DNA of 64,000 bases from positions 346,001 to 410,000 of the forward strand of contig JAUIRK010000157.1 of NCBI GenBank assembly GCA_030549495.1. Reading direction: 5' to 3'. Below are positions 11,193-22,674 of the stretch, piece by piece. Numbering within the stretch: position 1 is the stretch's first letter; each line of letters starts with the position of its first letter. The notes below the pieces were generated by a model. It was not told where the DNA came from, searched no databases, and saw nothing but the letters and a program-made list of their open reading frames with translations. Source of the stretch: Nectonema munidae. Taxonomy: Eukaryota > Nematomorpha > Nectonematoida > Nectonematidae. Position numbers and translations under genes: made by a program.

Positions 11193-14190
11193 CCCTGATA
11201 GTGACGGGCTATTTTATTTCGTCAGTGACGGGGGCGCTTTTTGCCCATCCCTACGTTTTTTCCTAAAATATTGAATATTTTTACGAAATTTTCGCTTGAA
11301 CCCACTAAATAATGAATTTTGAATCTGATGGTGTCATTTATTTTTGATGCAAATAAACCATGTCAAAAGTCAAACAATTCCAAATATATAATCTTCAAAA
11401 TATATTATAATGTTAGATTTTTTGTCTTAATATTGTCTTAATTTATTTTACAAATTTTAGAGAATTAATTAACTCAAAATAGTTCACCTGTCAGTATATT
11501 AGCTTTCACAGGTGACTGTAAAACACTTTTTCTATATTGAGGAATAAACTTATCCATACACAGCAAATCGAACATGCTTATTTTGATTCTGAAAATATTT
11601 TTGTTATATTAGATTTAAATTGTGCATTAATTTGTGGTCAGACAATAAACAATTTGATAATAATTTTTTTTTATCATTTGTGAACAATTTTTATCCCATT
11701 TAGTAAATCTACTGTTCTCTATTTCATCATGACAGTATTTTGTCAATATATACACAAGTAATGAAAACTACATTTCAATGTATAGTTAAAATACTGTTAT
11801 ATTTAGTTATTTCGACACTACATTGACTATTATATATTTAAACACAATCGATAAAATAATTTTCTTTCTTGATACAATAATAATTTTATCCATCTCATAA
11901 ATAGCGATAGAAGCAACTTTCTATTGAAAACGAGCTAGGATCATGTTCGATAAAAGCTGATAAAATGTAAATTTTTATTTCTCATGAAATTTTTCAACAA
12001 TATAACCTTAAAGATGGGTTATATATTATAATATATGTAATGATAAATAATTAATTTAGCAAAAAAATTATTAAAAATTTTCGTAAAATGACATGTTGAA
12101 AAACATTTCTGGGTGCTACTCTAACTAAAACGAGCAACATTGGTCCTCTTTGATTTGATACTTGTTCCTTAGTTTATACTTCCCTTCGTTTACTAATTAA
12201 AGAGACAGCTTTGAAGTTTGAACTATATATCTTAACAAGACCTCTATTGTTTATGTTTTGCTTAAAAATTTGCTATCAGCTAGAAGTCTGTACTTCAATT
12301 TTCCTATACTTTATATGGCATCTAACTTTGATCTTCGTTCTAAACATGGAATACCTTGGTATCTCTACTTTCATCAGAAATTGTTTTTGTGCAATATATG
12401 TTCGAAAAAACCTTTTCAAGCGATTTCAGAGCTTTTCTTTTAAAGAGAATCTATTTATTGATCTTGGCCTAATATCATGTTTTGTAGTGTCAGGTGATAT
12501 GAACAGATATCACTTTGAATTCATTTCATGTTCTTCATGAAATCAATCATAATCCTCCTATTTTAATTACAAAAAGTTTTTCACTTTTATAACATCTAAA
12601 AGACTCTCTTTCATAACGAAGGAAAAACTTCACATATTGGTTATCTGTCATAGATATGGTAGGGTAACTCTAACTGAAAATTTTCAGACCACTTTTTGTG
12701 AATTGATGATTGAAATATTAACTATTAATATAAAGGTGTAAAGATTTTTGATTCACAAGGTATGAGCTTCTTCTTGACGGCCAAGATGTTTTTTGAAAAT
12801 CTCAATAATAGATTTTTACATCATCTACTAGTTCATTGTCCGTGTAGACAAGTTACATATACTTTTTTGTTAAAACTATATAGTTTCTCAAAGGGTTACT
12901 ATATTGACAATACATTTTATTAAATTATAGTTACTATTTTATTTTTCTTATGATTATGCTTTCTCATTTCAATGTGCTTTCAGATCCCTTACTTCTCTCA
13001 TACTCAAATATGTGTACTATAATAAATAAAACCATTGTGAGAAAAAACTTGACAACTGATTTTGTTGAAAAAACTTATTTTTACCAATTCGATTGTCACT
13101 TGCACCCATTTTTACAGTTCAATTACTGGCCAAAAACGAGTACAGAAATCAAAAACATGGACCATATTGTATTCAAAAATTATTTAAAATTTGAAGGATA
13201 TTTTTAGTGACAATTTTATCCTGAATCAAAATTTTAATTGTGATTTAATTTTTTTTATAAAATTGAGTTTTTTTTTCAGAATTTGATTTTTTACGAAATG
13301 TTAAACTTGATTCCTAATTCTACACGTTCTTGCACCCTAATTATGAAAAATAAGCCTTGAAAAGAAGTGAGCATCGTAATAAAAAAATTAAAAATATATT
13401 TTATGTAAAATATGAAAGACTTTATGACACAATTTTCTGGCATACATCACTCATTCTATTTCCACTTTGACACATTTTTTTCATAGTAATGGTCAAAACT
13501 TATCAAAAATTTTTGTCAGCATGGTCAATTTAGTTTAAAAAATATTTTACTTAAAATGTGAATAAATGTTTCTGAAGAAAATTTTAAGACGAAACTAACA
13601 AATTTGATCGTCATTTTAACATTCTAATTACGAAAACTGATTCCAAAAATGAAAGCAGCAACGTGATCTAGCATAAGAAATAAAATCAGCATGTTCGATT
13701 TATTTTAAAAAAATATATATTTTTTAAAATGTGAGTAAATCTTTTTTTTGACACTTTCTCAGACGTAAACTGCAAATACTAATTGTTAAAACAGAGTTGA
13801 GTAATGAAATCAGAATGGTCGATTTGGTATTTAATTAATATTCTTGTAGAAAATAACATGGTCGATTTGGTATAAAAAAATAAATTTTATTTAAAATTTG
13901 AATAAATGTTTTGGTAAGCAATTTTCTCATCAATCAAAAATATGCATGCATACGCATTATGTGTTTCAATATATAAATGATTATAAATTTTCAAGAGTGC
14001 ATCTAATGTAAACACTAAGTTATGAGTTTTAGACATTATAATATAAAAATTTTGTTGAAAAAATGTACATTTAATTTTGATCGACAGTTTTTGACATGAG
14101 ATGGGTTTTCAACTATACCATAAAAATAGTATCAAAAGATGGAGCTAGCGATTTTACGAAAAGTGACAAAGTTTGAAGGCATAGAAATTT
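11193..14190 (-). mobile_element. Non-autonomous piggyBac-like element, copy B (right boundary eroded)
   Basis: TTAA at 11189-11192 is followed by CCCTGATAGTGACGGGC, then a second GTGACGGGG. This matches the inverted right end of the element at 25588-41345 (CCCTATTAGTGCCGGGC). The interior at about 11310-11380 carries one unit of the AT-rich repeat that forms an array just inside the same end at 40.74-41.29 kb. The interior at about 13480-14170 matches, inverted, the left interior at 25.66-25.93 kb, including the GCTAGCGATTTTACG region. The whole is therefore one element in opposite orientation whose outer left-type terminus is lost. It holds no transposase; open frames at 12211-12540 and 12950-13207 are AT-rich and unrecognised. 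Confidence 0.5.
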
Positions 14191-14637
14191 AATTTATTTA
14201 TTATTTATTGAAGAAAAAAACTGAAACACCACAAAAAACAGTAGTTAACATAAGATCAATTGCGTTATACGAAAAGATTCTCAGGAGAGACAGATGGTTA
14301 ATTATTTAATTGATAAATTTAATTTAATTAATAACTTTCCCTTTTGTAATACCAACTCATACTAAATAACTAAGCAACAAACTATCTAACTAACTAATAG
14401 CTAATTTATTAAAAATTAATCTGGCGAATTGGATTTGTCTCACAGAAAAACCGAAAAATGGGATGTAGTCATTCTTTAAAAATTGTATTTAAAATTTCTT
14501 TAATGATTGAATAAAAAAAAGAACTTAGACCCGGTTTTTATTTTCGTATAATGATTAATTATTTTCAAATGAGTGTGAAATTTTATACTAGTTTGCTTTA
14601 AGTTTTTCCCATTATCTCTTTAATTCAACAATTTGCA
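14191..14637. other. AT-rich stretch
   Basis: No gene recognised; contains repeats of AACTAACTA type. Confidence 0.4.
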
Positions 14638-14924
14638 TTTTGATCATCATCACTGCGTACACTGTGTGAAAGACCGGTTTCGGCTATTGAAGCCTCATCA
14701 GTTCCACTTTGGTATTCAAACTTTGGTGAGCATCAACCAACTAGCCGTCAACACTTGGATTTGATGATCATTATCTACTTATGTATTGAATGTACCGTTA
14801 CGGTCTCAAATCAATGTAGTAGTAGTAGTAGGGCACATTTCTCAGCATATATTGCTGGTAGTAATGTTTTTCATAATTCACCCATGTTGATGCTCACGCA
14901 CAGCTACTGGACGTCAGTTCAAAC

Positions 14925-16156
14925 TAGAGCTTCTGAACCGGGAAATCCCGTATCCCGTTTCCCGGGATTTCAATCAAATTTTACAATCCCGTTTCACGGG
15001 GAAAATTATCACGATATCCCGGTACTTTTTTAAAATTAAACTAAAAACCACTCTTTAAAAAAAAATGAATCTCAAAAACTTTTAAACATTTATAATTATT
15101 ATGTTTTGAAATTCCTATTATATACGATAAATTTAGACTATATTAAGTTCTAATTTCTAAATGTATATTTATACAAAAAATATATTAAAAATTTTAATAG
15201 TATGAAATTTTTAATTATAGAAAATTATAGCAAAAATAATTTATTAAAAGCGCTATAACAAAATTGAGTGAAAGTAAATGTAATATAATGGAGAGTGAAG
15301 CAAATTTTTTGTTTAAAACTTTAAGTAGCAATGAAACTCAGTTTTCTCGTATAATTAAAGAAAAATTATTTATCAGAATTGAAGATCGAAGAAACAAAAG
15401 ACTTGTATCACTTTTACGTTTTCTACAAAACCAAAGTTACACGAATCCCCAAGATTCTTTGTTAAAATACTCAACTTTTGAAGAAATCGTTCAATTTGGC
15501 GCTGATATTTTCAAAAGTTTATATCCAAATTACTTTTCAAATACTGATTCTGAAGAAAAAAGTTGCGATCTAAACAACATCACTGCTAAAACTGATGACA
15601 AAAATAAATGTTCTCTTACTGAAAGCATGAACAGAGAAATTCAAGCTTTTATGGAGTGTAATAAAAACGAGAATCATATTTCAATTGAGGAAAATCTTCA
15701 TGATTTAAAGTTCAAAAAAAGCTATGGCTTACCAGAAGCCCTAGTTCTTCCGAAATCCGCATTAGATTCAATCAAGCCTTCTTCCTGCGAATGTGAAAGA
15801 AATTTTTCACTAGTGAATGATTTTCTTTCAAAAAAAAGGCAAAACATTAAGAATGAAGGATTAAATGCCTTAGTTTTTTTGAAAAGTTTTTTTTACATAA
15901 AAAGTCACTTTAATTATTTTCAATGTTTCAATAAAATTTTTTGTCTTTTTTGCGTATCAAAACTTAATTTTTCAATTTTATAAATAAATATCATGAATTT
16001 TCATTTAAAAGAATATAATAGAAATAACTTTTTTTTAAATAAAAAACTAAATTCTAAAAACTTTGACCGTCCCGTGAAATCTCGGGATCCCGGGAAAATA
16101 TTTTTTTTATTCCCGATTCCCGGGAATCCAATTTTTCCGGGAAAACAGAACCTCCA
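14925..16156 (+). mobile_element. Internally deleted hAT element (1.23 kb) with 8-bp target duplication
   Basis: The ends are TAGAGCTTCTG and CAGAACCTCCA, imperfect inverted repeats of the hAT type (TAGAG start). GTTCAAAC is duplicated at 14917-14924 and 16157-16164, the 8-bp footprint of hAT insertion. Subterminal DNA is dense in CCCGGGA and TCCCGG words on both sides (14937-15025 and 16067-16142), the usual transposase-binding repeats. It encodes only a partial transposase (15264-15983), so it is probably non-autonomous. Confidence 0.8.
15264..15983 (+). CDS. Truncated hAT transposase with hATC dimerisation region
   Basis: The open frame of 239 codons starts at an ATG 107 codons ahead of a DSEEKSCD acidic segment. 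Residues about 170-205 carry IKPSSCECERNFSLVNDFLS, then KKRQNIKNEGLNALVFLK. This is the hATC block of hAT transposases (PSS...ERxFS...R), which mediates dimerisation and includes the catalytic Glu region. The N-terminal BED finger and the Asp-containing catalytic core are absent, since an intact transposase is usually 550-700 residues. The last 30 residues are Phe/Cys-rich and lie in AT-rich DNA, probably beyond the original stop. It sits centrally in the hAT ends at 14925-16156 on the matching strand. It cannot transpose but could in principle still bind a partner. Confidence 0.7.
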   Translation: MSESKCNIMESEANFLFKTLSSNETQFSRIIKEKLFIRIEDRRNKRLVSLLRFLQNQSYTNPQDSLLKYSTFEEIVQFGADIFKSLYPNYFSNTDSEEKSCDLNNITAKTDDKNKCSLTESMNREIQAFMECNKNENHISIEENLHDLKFKKSYGLPEALVLPKSALDSIKPSSCECERNFSLVNDFLSKKRQNIKNEGLNALVFLKSFFYIKSHFNYFQCFNKIFCLFCVSKLNFSIL

Positions 16157-16379
16157 GTTCAAACCTCATGGTTTGAACACAATGTACGCTTAGTGATGAT
16201 GATCAAAATACAAGAGAACTTACAATTTCTAGTTATATCTAATACCACCTTGTATGCACAATTATAATAAGTATATTTTAATTATATTTCAAAAGACTTT
16301 TATTTCCTTACTTTGAAGCTTTATCACATTTTTTAACATATATGTGGTAGAAAATGCATCCAACAGTTTTAATTTCACT

Positions 16380-17190
16380 CAGTGCCGGTGCTAGAAATTG
16401 CGGGGCCCTTATTCTTCAAGAGTAAAAACTTTTGTATGACATCTTTTGCATAATATGCTTATCCCTAATGAAGGAAGAAAAAATAGTTACTCTTTGAAAT
16501 AACAAAAGTTTGATAGACAACATGAAATTTTATTTTTAAATAACAAAAAAAGGGCAATTATAAGTATTCACAGATTTTTAGAAAAAGTTTTTTATAGCTT
16601 TTTTATTCGCAAAATCTCTCATAATAGTTTTTGCAATTTTACTTTATATAGAAGTTACTGCCAAATTGTTTAGTCTGTATTGCGAAATTTTAGACAGTAG
16701 GTGCTTATTAATTAAATTTAGTTTTGAGAAACTCCTTTTACCTGATGCGGCAGTTAAAGGTGTTTTCAAGTAAATTCTCAAAGCAATAAAAACATTAGTT
16801 TTACATATTTTCCTGGTGAGAATTAATTTGAGCCAGACTTTATCAGCCTTTCAACAATTGCAAAAAATAAAAAGAAAACAAGGACTTTATGCATCATTTC
16901 TGGGCGTCTAATCACGAGATCCACAAAATTAGAAGAAAGACAATAAAATATGGGAAAATTCATAAAAAATTGTGAGTAGGTAAAATTTGATCTTCGTAAA
17001 AAAAATTTACTACTAGATATTTTTTCAACTTTTTTTTGATGGAGCAAAATTAAGTTTTCTATGAAGTTGGGAGATTGGACAGGTGGAAAAGAAAAAATTT
17101 TAACAATTTTTCATAATTATTAGAAATTATAGGTTTTCTATGATTATGGTAGCTAGCAATTGTCCCGTTTGCTCCTAGATAAAGAGAGCT
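16380..17190. mobile_element. Degraded hAT-like element with CAGTGCCGG end
   Basis: CAGTGCCGGTGCTAGAAATTG followed by CGGGGCCCTT at 16380 is the terminal pattern of the common hAT class that begins CAGGGCCGG (compare the intact MITE at 54844). Near 17150-17180, GCTAGCAATTGTCCCGTTTG could be the decayed opposite subterminal region. No target duplication or transposase remnant was recognised, so the right limit is approximate. Confidence 0.35.
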
Positions 17191-17640
17191 TTGATTGAAG
17201 CCAGAATGAGTGGACCAAGAGACTACTATTTCCTACCAATAGGCCACATACCGACTGTGTTTTCTAATTATTATTATAAATATATAAGATATGCAATAAA
17301 CAATGTAATTTTTGCCATTACTGCATTCAACTTCATAAAAAACGTAATTGAATTTCTTCAAAAATTGTAATGCTAAAACAAATCAAATTCATTTTTTCAC
17401 AAATCATATGAGAATCTTTCATATAAATGGCATAAATCGTAAACCTAGTGAAGGGAGAGTCAGAAACAAGAATTTTCAAAATTTTGAAAAGGTGACCTGT
17501 AAAAAATAACTACATACTGTGTATCAATTTGGCAGAAATGACAAAATTAAAACCTATCTCATTCATTTCCAAGTAATAATGTGTTAATCATGAAGCAGCA
17601 AAATGTATTCGTGTATAGTAAGTATTTAATTAAAATCTTT
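17191..17640. other. AT-rich stretch
   Basis: Nothing recognised. Confidence 0.4.
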
Positions 17641-18080
17641 AATTCACTCTTTATGTTCAAAATGATGGCGCCTGCCTTCCTCTTTGTCAAGACGTGCTCA
17701 CCATGAAGAGCAGATAAGCACAGCTTGTGCCTAATTAATAAAGCATTTCGCCTCCACCATCAGCATCCACGTACAATAAATATACTCATGACAAAAGGCT
17801 TACGTGATGCGAATAAATTTGGTCACACATTCACACTTTGTGAAGAAAACCTCATTTACTGGAAGAAGAGTGTGTGTGGTAGAATCTCATTTCCACTCCA
17901 TCCAAGTGCGTCCACAAAGACGCGTCTCCTTTTCTCTGTCATTGACATTATCGTGAGTAAACTGAGTGTGTTATCTGCACTGCACTGCAACATCTCCAAA
18001 TCTGTTTAGACTCGAGATAAATCTCATACTGCTGCGTTATCATGACTTCCTACTATATTTGATATCTTGTATGTGTGAGC
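17640..18080 (+). promoter_or_regulatory. GC-richer island upstream of a possible first exon
   Basis: For about 440 bases the composition is clearly less AT-rich than either flank and homopolymer runs disappear. The segment includes open frame 17725-18009 (94 codons), which I do not recognise. It lies immediately upstream of the possible first exon at 18199, so it may be a promoter and 5' leader or a conserved non-coding element. That role is inference from composition only. Confidence 0.25.
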
Positions 18081-18198
18081 TGACTATTAGTTGTGGTTGA
18101 AACATGAATGGAGAAGACGTATTAATAATTAAAAAGAGAAAGCACAAACCAACCACGTTGAGTGTTTTAATTTAAAATTTTCATATTTTATTTTCATT

Positions 18199-18259
18199 AT
18201 GCCACACAACATTTTCACTTCTTCCGTGCTTACAAGCGACTCTCCAGGCGGTTACGACA
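18199..18259 (+). CDS. Possible first coding exon (MPHNIFTSS...)
   Basis: An ATG opens MPHNIFTSSVLTSDSPGGYD and is followed by a good donor, GACA|GTAAGC, at 18259/18260. Up to the donor the codon use is balanced and GC-rich relative to the neighbourhood. The frame stays open for 28 further codons past the donor but becomes AT-rich. The protein start is not recognised. It may be chance, but the composition and donor together make it worth testing against RNA. Confidence 0.3.
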
Positions 18260-18261
18260 GT

Positions 18262-19245
18262 AAGCTTTACCCATTTCTATTTACCCGTAACGTAGAATTA
18301 AGCAAGCCGAGCAAAAAGATTTCATTTTACTCTTACTACTCATAAACCACGAAGCGTTTTTTGGTGTACAAAAAGTACATGAAAAAAAAAGTTCGGAAGA
18401 ACGATTATTTTAATAAAAGATAAAATTACTCACACCAGAGACCTTAAAAATCCAATATGTTCTTTGATTTGCATTTTAAAATATCGATAAGACCTAAATT
18501 TCATAATGTGATATAAAAAGGGCACAAAAAAAATCAGGAAATTTAGTTCAGAATAAATCGTTTCAAACCTTAGTACTGATTTTTTAATTTTTCGTTTGAA
18601 ATTTAGATTCGTCACTGTTTTATCCATATTATCAGAAAAATGAACGAAGTAACAAACATTTTTTGTAATTTGAATAAAAAAATTAATCTTATATTTGAAT
18701 TTGACTTAAATACAATTAGTTAACGTTTTGTAGAAAATAATTTTCTTTTTATTGTTCTTTCCCGCCAAAAATATTTTTAAAATAAAATCTTTCGCGTATT
18801 CATTAAAAAATAGGCAAAATAAAATTTATTCAAAAGTAAAAAATCACAAATAGAGATTTTGATGTGATTGAAATAACGTCATCACATCTAATTAAAGATG
18901 AGAAGGAAGTAGGGCATGTATTCGAAACTAACCAACCAACTTTTGACTTAAAAACCACCAACTTAAGGTGAAAAGGAAGAACTTAAAGTAAAAATGTTAA
19001 TAGATCAATTAAATTCATTAATAGATTATATATATAAAGAATTAAGTTTCTGGTTTATCTTGACAATTTGTTTCTCTCATTGACATCGAAAATATTTGGA
19101 AATATATTTTTATTTCATAAACGTCAGGCATAAGCAAAATATATAAGCACTTGTAGAACACATAAAATATTATTTCAAATGCTTTCCTTCTTTTTTGCTT
19201 CACTTTTGAAAAACTCCACATTTTTATTTGAATTCGCGTGAATCT
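18262..19245. other. AT-rich stretch
   Basis: No gene recognised; would be intron if the exon at 18199 is real. Confidence 0.4.
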
Positions 19246-19500
19246 TTTATTTCAAGCCGGATTTTTTTGATTTTAAGCATTTAATCATAATAAACGATAT
19301 TGCTTGTTTGAATTTTGTGTAAAAAAATATTTTTGTATTTTACCTAAATCTACACTTTTTATGTTCATTACAATTGAATTCTTTGCTTCAAGCTGGATTT
19401 TTGATTATAAGCATTTTATTATGATAAATAATGTTGTTTATTGGAATTTTTGTGTAAAAATTTCTAAATTTAGTTGTTTTTACATTTAAATTAAAAATCA
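19246..19500. repeat. Diverged tandem duplication, about 137-bp unit
   Basis: TTCAAGCCGGATTTTTTTGA at 19252 recurs as TTCAAGCTGGATTTTTGAT at 19389, and the following 90 bases match in both copies with scattered changes. Confidence 0.6.
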
Positions 19501-19849
19501 ACTCTAAATAATTTGTTAATAGTTGTAGAATAGTTATAGCCCGAAATATTATAACATTATATCGTTTATAAACGGTTACGACCTTGGATCCCATTTTTCA
19601 TGTCTTGTGCACTGAAAAATATAAGAACTGGGTTACTTTTACCAAACTATTACATGGATACATATATAGGTATGTATGTGTAAAAGTGGGTGTGTTATAT
19701 ACTATTTGCAAAAAGACCGTTTAAAAAACTTGTTACATAATACCAAATTGAAAAGCTCACATCGTTTATTAATATAAGTGTTGGTTGAATTTTTTCTACC
19801 GACAATTTTTTTAATAATTAAGATTACAGGGCGCTCGATTCCAAAATGT

Positions 19850-20240
19850 GACCCCTGTTACAAACTAGTTAACAGATTTATAATGGTTTAATCCAAGGTA
19901 AGATCTCGAGCGATAATTATTCAAGAATCTAATCTATGTGGTTGGCTAAAAGACTATACCAAGCTAAAGTTCGTAAAGCGAAGATACGAACAACTGCTAA
20001 TCGACGAAAATACAAGACTATGTACAACTAGTTCCGGCATTTCCAAATTTGCAAAGCCAAAGTGCTGACTTAAATGCCTACACAGTACACAGTATACGTT
20101 TTTCAAAAACGCTTAGAAGACTAGAGCCATCTGTAAGTAATTTCTTAAGCAAGACTACGTTCGCTTGACCAGAACGTATTTCTTTTCCAAAAATCTTCCT
20201 CCTATAGCTGATTTGTGATTAGAGTACTATCCAGCGCATC
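19850..20240 (+). pseudogene. Possible Tc1/mariner-like transposase remnant
   Basis: The composition is richer in G and C than both flanks. Short coding-like pieces occur in different frames: WLAKRLYQAKVRKAKIRTTA at about 19940 and SADLNAYTVHSIRFSKTLRR at about 20060. The second resembles the SPDLNPxDYxxW region near the third catalytic Asp of Tc1/mariner transposases. Multiple stops and frame changes separate them. The resemblance is weak and the call is tentative. Confidence 0.25.
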
Positions 20241-20269
20241 TGCATATTTCCACTCTAACTCATGTTGAC

Positions 20270-20460
20270 GGCAATATCTTTTATATTGAAAATTATAAAA
20301 AAATTTAGTGATGTCCATTTTTTATGAAAATAAATCAAATTGATAAAAAATAATTTAAGTATAACTGATAATGACAGAACTAAAATTTTCATTAAAATAA
20401 ATATAAAAAATTTTATACACATATATACACATTTTAAAGCATACTAAATTTAGTGATGCT
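20270..20460. repeat. Single unit of a dispersed ~140-bp AT-rich repeat
   Basis: Words such as TTTAGTGATGTCCATTTTTTA, ATACACATATATACACATTTT and AAAATTTTCATTAAAATAA match the monomers at 49.06-49.62 kb (same strand) and 40.74-41.29 kb (opposite strand). Confidence 0.55.
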
Positions 20461-21028
20461 CTTAGTTACAAGTTGTTTTGGGTTGAAAACAGCTTTAATA
20501 TTCGTATAACCGGAGTTTACATTAATAACTACTAACTCACACATTATTACTTACTTACATGATGTTGATACCCTCGCATGGCCACATAGGGCCTGAGTGG
20601 CCTTTTACTATTTTGACTCAAAGATTTTAATAAAAATGAGTCAAAAATTAAAAAATTACTACCATGCAAATTTCAAATTACATGTCTACTTTAATATAAT
20701 ATAATAAAAAGTTCGAATTTTGAAAACGTTTTAACATAAATCACGAAAAATAGAGATTTAACGCCATCTATAGAATTCTTAACTTTTTCATATGACTTTT
20801 TATAAATTTATTTCAGAAAAATGAAAAAGTAAATATGATTTTCCATAAAATGTAGTTTTTTTGGAACTGTTTAGTGTTATTTTTTCTAAAAAGTATAGAA
20901 TAATAATTAAATTAGGTAATCGAAAAAATTCTCTTTTTTTTGAAAATTTATAATAAATATGTCTTTATTTTAAAAAAATTAAGAGAAAAAATATAAATAA
21001 TATTTAAAGGCAAACACAAAGATAATAT

Positions 21029-21930
21029 TTATATATCACTCAAACAATTTTCATATAAAATTTTTATCCTCGTTAGAAAACTCTCTTCTTGTTTTCTTTG
21101 CAGATTTGGCATGGCCCCATTTTTTGATAGGCGAAACCAGAACACTTTCCGGTTGCAAAGCCCATAAGATTTTAAAATTAATTTTACATCAGAAGAGGTG
21201 TTCTTGCTTAGAACATGTATTTTCATACAAGTTAGTCATAAGAAAACATAATTGCGAAAGTACCGTTCTCCTGCCACTCAATTTTTTTAAAAATATTGAA
21301 GTACTAGCTGATGATGAAGATTGGGTTTTTAAATTATTTTCTAAAATGATATAAGTATTCAAACTTTTATGTCTAAATAATTGGACAAAATAACCATCGG
21401 CCAAAGTCTATATGTTGTGTATTTTCTTAACATTTGATTTATCCACACCTCATTATACAATATACTGTCTATTGACTCAGGTAATCTTTTTGATCCTATA
21501 AGTTACAATTCTCTAAAATGTTGAGTACTAATCATGAGAAGTGCTTTAAAATTTTTCTTTGAGTGGTTTCTATGAACATATGGAACTAGAGAAGAAAATT
21601 TTGAATATATAATCATACTCACATTCTTGTAAATACAAAGATTTTAAGTGTTTTTTTTGAAAATGGCCGAAGCGCATGGTTTGTTATAATTCAATAGACC
21701 TAGAATAGAAAATTTCCCATTTTTGGTTCATTCACATAATTTATGATTCATAATAATACTTTTCTAATCTACTTACATATATTTCAGGGACCATATGGTG
21801 TTGAATTATTTAAGTGGTAATACCTCATTTCCCCAGCTTCAAAATTTTTAATAGAGCATCCACCCCTGAATCCAATCAGCTGTTCATCAAGAGTAACGTA
21901 ATCTGAAAGCGTCCAATACCTGAAAAAACA
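21029..21930 (-). pseudogene. piggyBac transposase, catalytic and C-terminal remnants
   Basis: Directly beyond the LINE, about 21923-21790 on the minus strand gives YWTLSDYVTLDEQLIGFRGG. LDEQLIGFRG is the motif around the first catalytic Asp of piggyBac transposases (TIDEQLVPFRGRCPF in relatives). Further on, AT-rich sequence with several stops leads to a short Cys-containing block, YQKMGPCQICKENKKR, at about 21130-21075. It fits the C-terminal Cys-rich finger that contacts the terminal repeats. The middle, with the second and third Asp, is not recognisable. Confidence 0.55.
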
Positions 21931-21950
21931 AAATAAATATTCTACCAATC

Positions 21951-22648
21951 TTCTTCTTCTTTTCAGCTTTATTGGCCAGTTTTTAGACAGGATCGCTGTT
22001 TGAAATGAGTATTTTCCATTTAATTCTTTCTAATGTCATTTGCAGTCTTTTTTTAAATCAAGATTTTTCATCCTACCGTCAGCTATTATGCAGTCTTTCC
22101 ATCTCAGCTTCGGTCTTCCTCTTTTTCTTTTGCCGTCCACTTGCTGATTCATCATCATTCTTTCAATACTATCTTCACCTTTTCTAAAAACATGGCCTAA
22201 CCATTTTAGACGTTCTTCTTGCATCTTTTGCTCATGCTCGATACCTTCACCGTCTTTCTTATTACTTCATTCTTTATTCGGTCTTTTCTGCTCACTCCAC
22301 TCATCTTAGCATTTTCATTTTAGCAACATCTTGTTTCTTTTCGTTACTTTTTTTACTGCCGAAGTTTCCAAGCCATAACATTGCAGGTCTAACCATCGTT
22401 TTATAAACTTTTCCTTTTAGCTTTGTCGGCATTTTTCTGTCACAGATTACTCCCGACACATCACGCCAATTATTCCAAACTGATTGAATTCTTCTATTTA
22501 TTTCAACATCTTCTTTGCCATTCTTCATCATGGTTGAGATAAGATATTTGAAACTTTTCACTCTTTCTATCAACTGCCCTTCCAACTTTATACTTCTGCA
22601 ATTTTTTGCTATTTCTTCATCTACATCCTTTCCATTCTTACTCTACGA
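21951..22648 (-). mobile_element. 5'-truncated LINE inserted in the piggyBac transposase
   Basis: A 20-bp duplication, AAATAAATATTCTACCAATC at 21931-21950 and with one change at 22649-22668, brackets the insert. On the minus strand the frame 22585-22301 reads ERVKSFKYLISTMMKNGKED, then VEINRRIQSVWNNWRDVSGV and CDRKMPTKLKGKVYKTMVRP. This is the thumb region of a non-LTR reverse transcriptase, followed by MSGVSRKDRIKNE. After a frame change, 22224-22036 gives RLKWLGHVFRK and KRKRGRPKLRWKD, the usual LINE C-terminus. The 3' tail is (GAA)n. About 700 bp survive; the catalytic core and endonuclease are missing, as is normal for truncated copies. Confidence 0.85.
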
Positions 22649-22674
22649 AAATAAATATCCTACCAATCAAAATG

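Larger units (their letters stand above)
14638..16208. mobile_element. Inverted-repeat DNA element interrupted by a hAT
   Basis: TTTTGATCATCATCACTGCG at the left is mirrored at the right by CGCTTAGTGATGATGATCAAAA, continuing inward as TACACTGTGTG against CACAATGTA. Without the inner hAT (14925-16156) it is about 330 bp. The interior has GACCGGTTTCGGCTATTGAAG followed by CCTCATCAGT, a motif I have seen in several arthropod repeat families, and a (TAG)n run at 14817. The superfamily is not resolved because no clear target duplication is visible. Confidence 0.5.

Noticed and set aside
12211-13207. Open frames of 109 and 85 codons on the plus strand
   Set aside because: AT-rich, Phe/Leu/Ile-heavy, no motif, and inside a non-autonomous element; most likely chance.
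16823-17047. Minus-strand 74-codon frame
   Set aside because: Phe/Ser-rich, no motif, lies in a degraded hAT-like region; likely chance.
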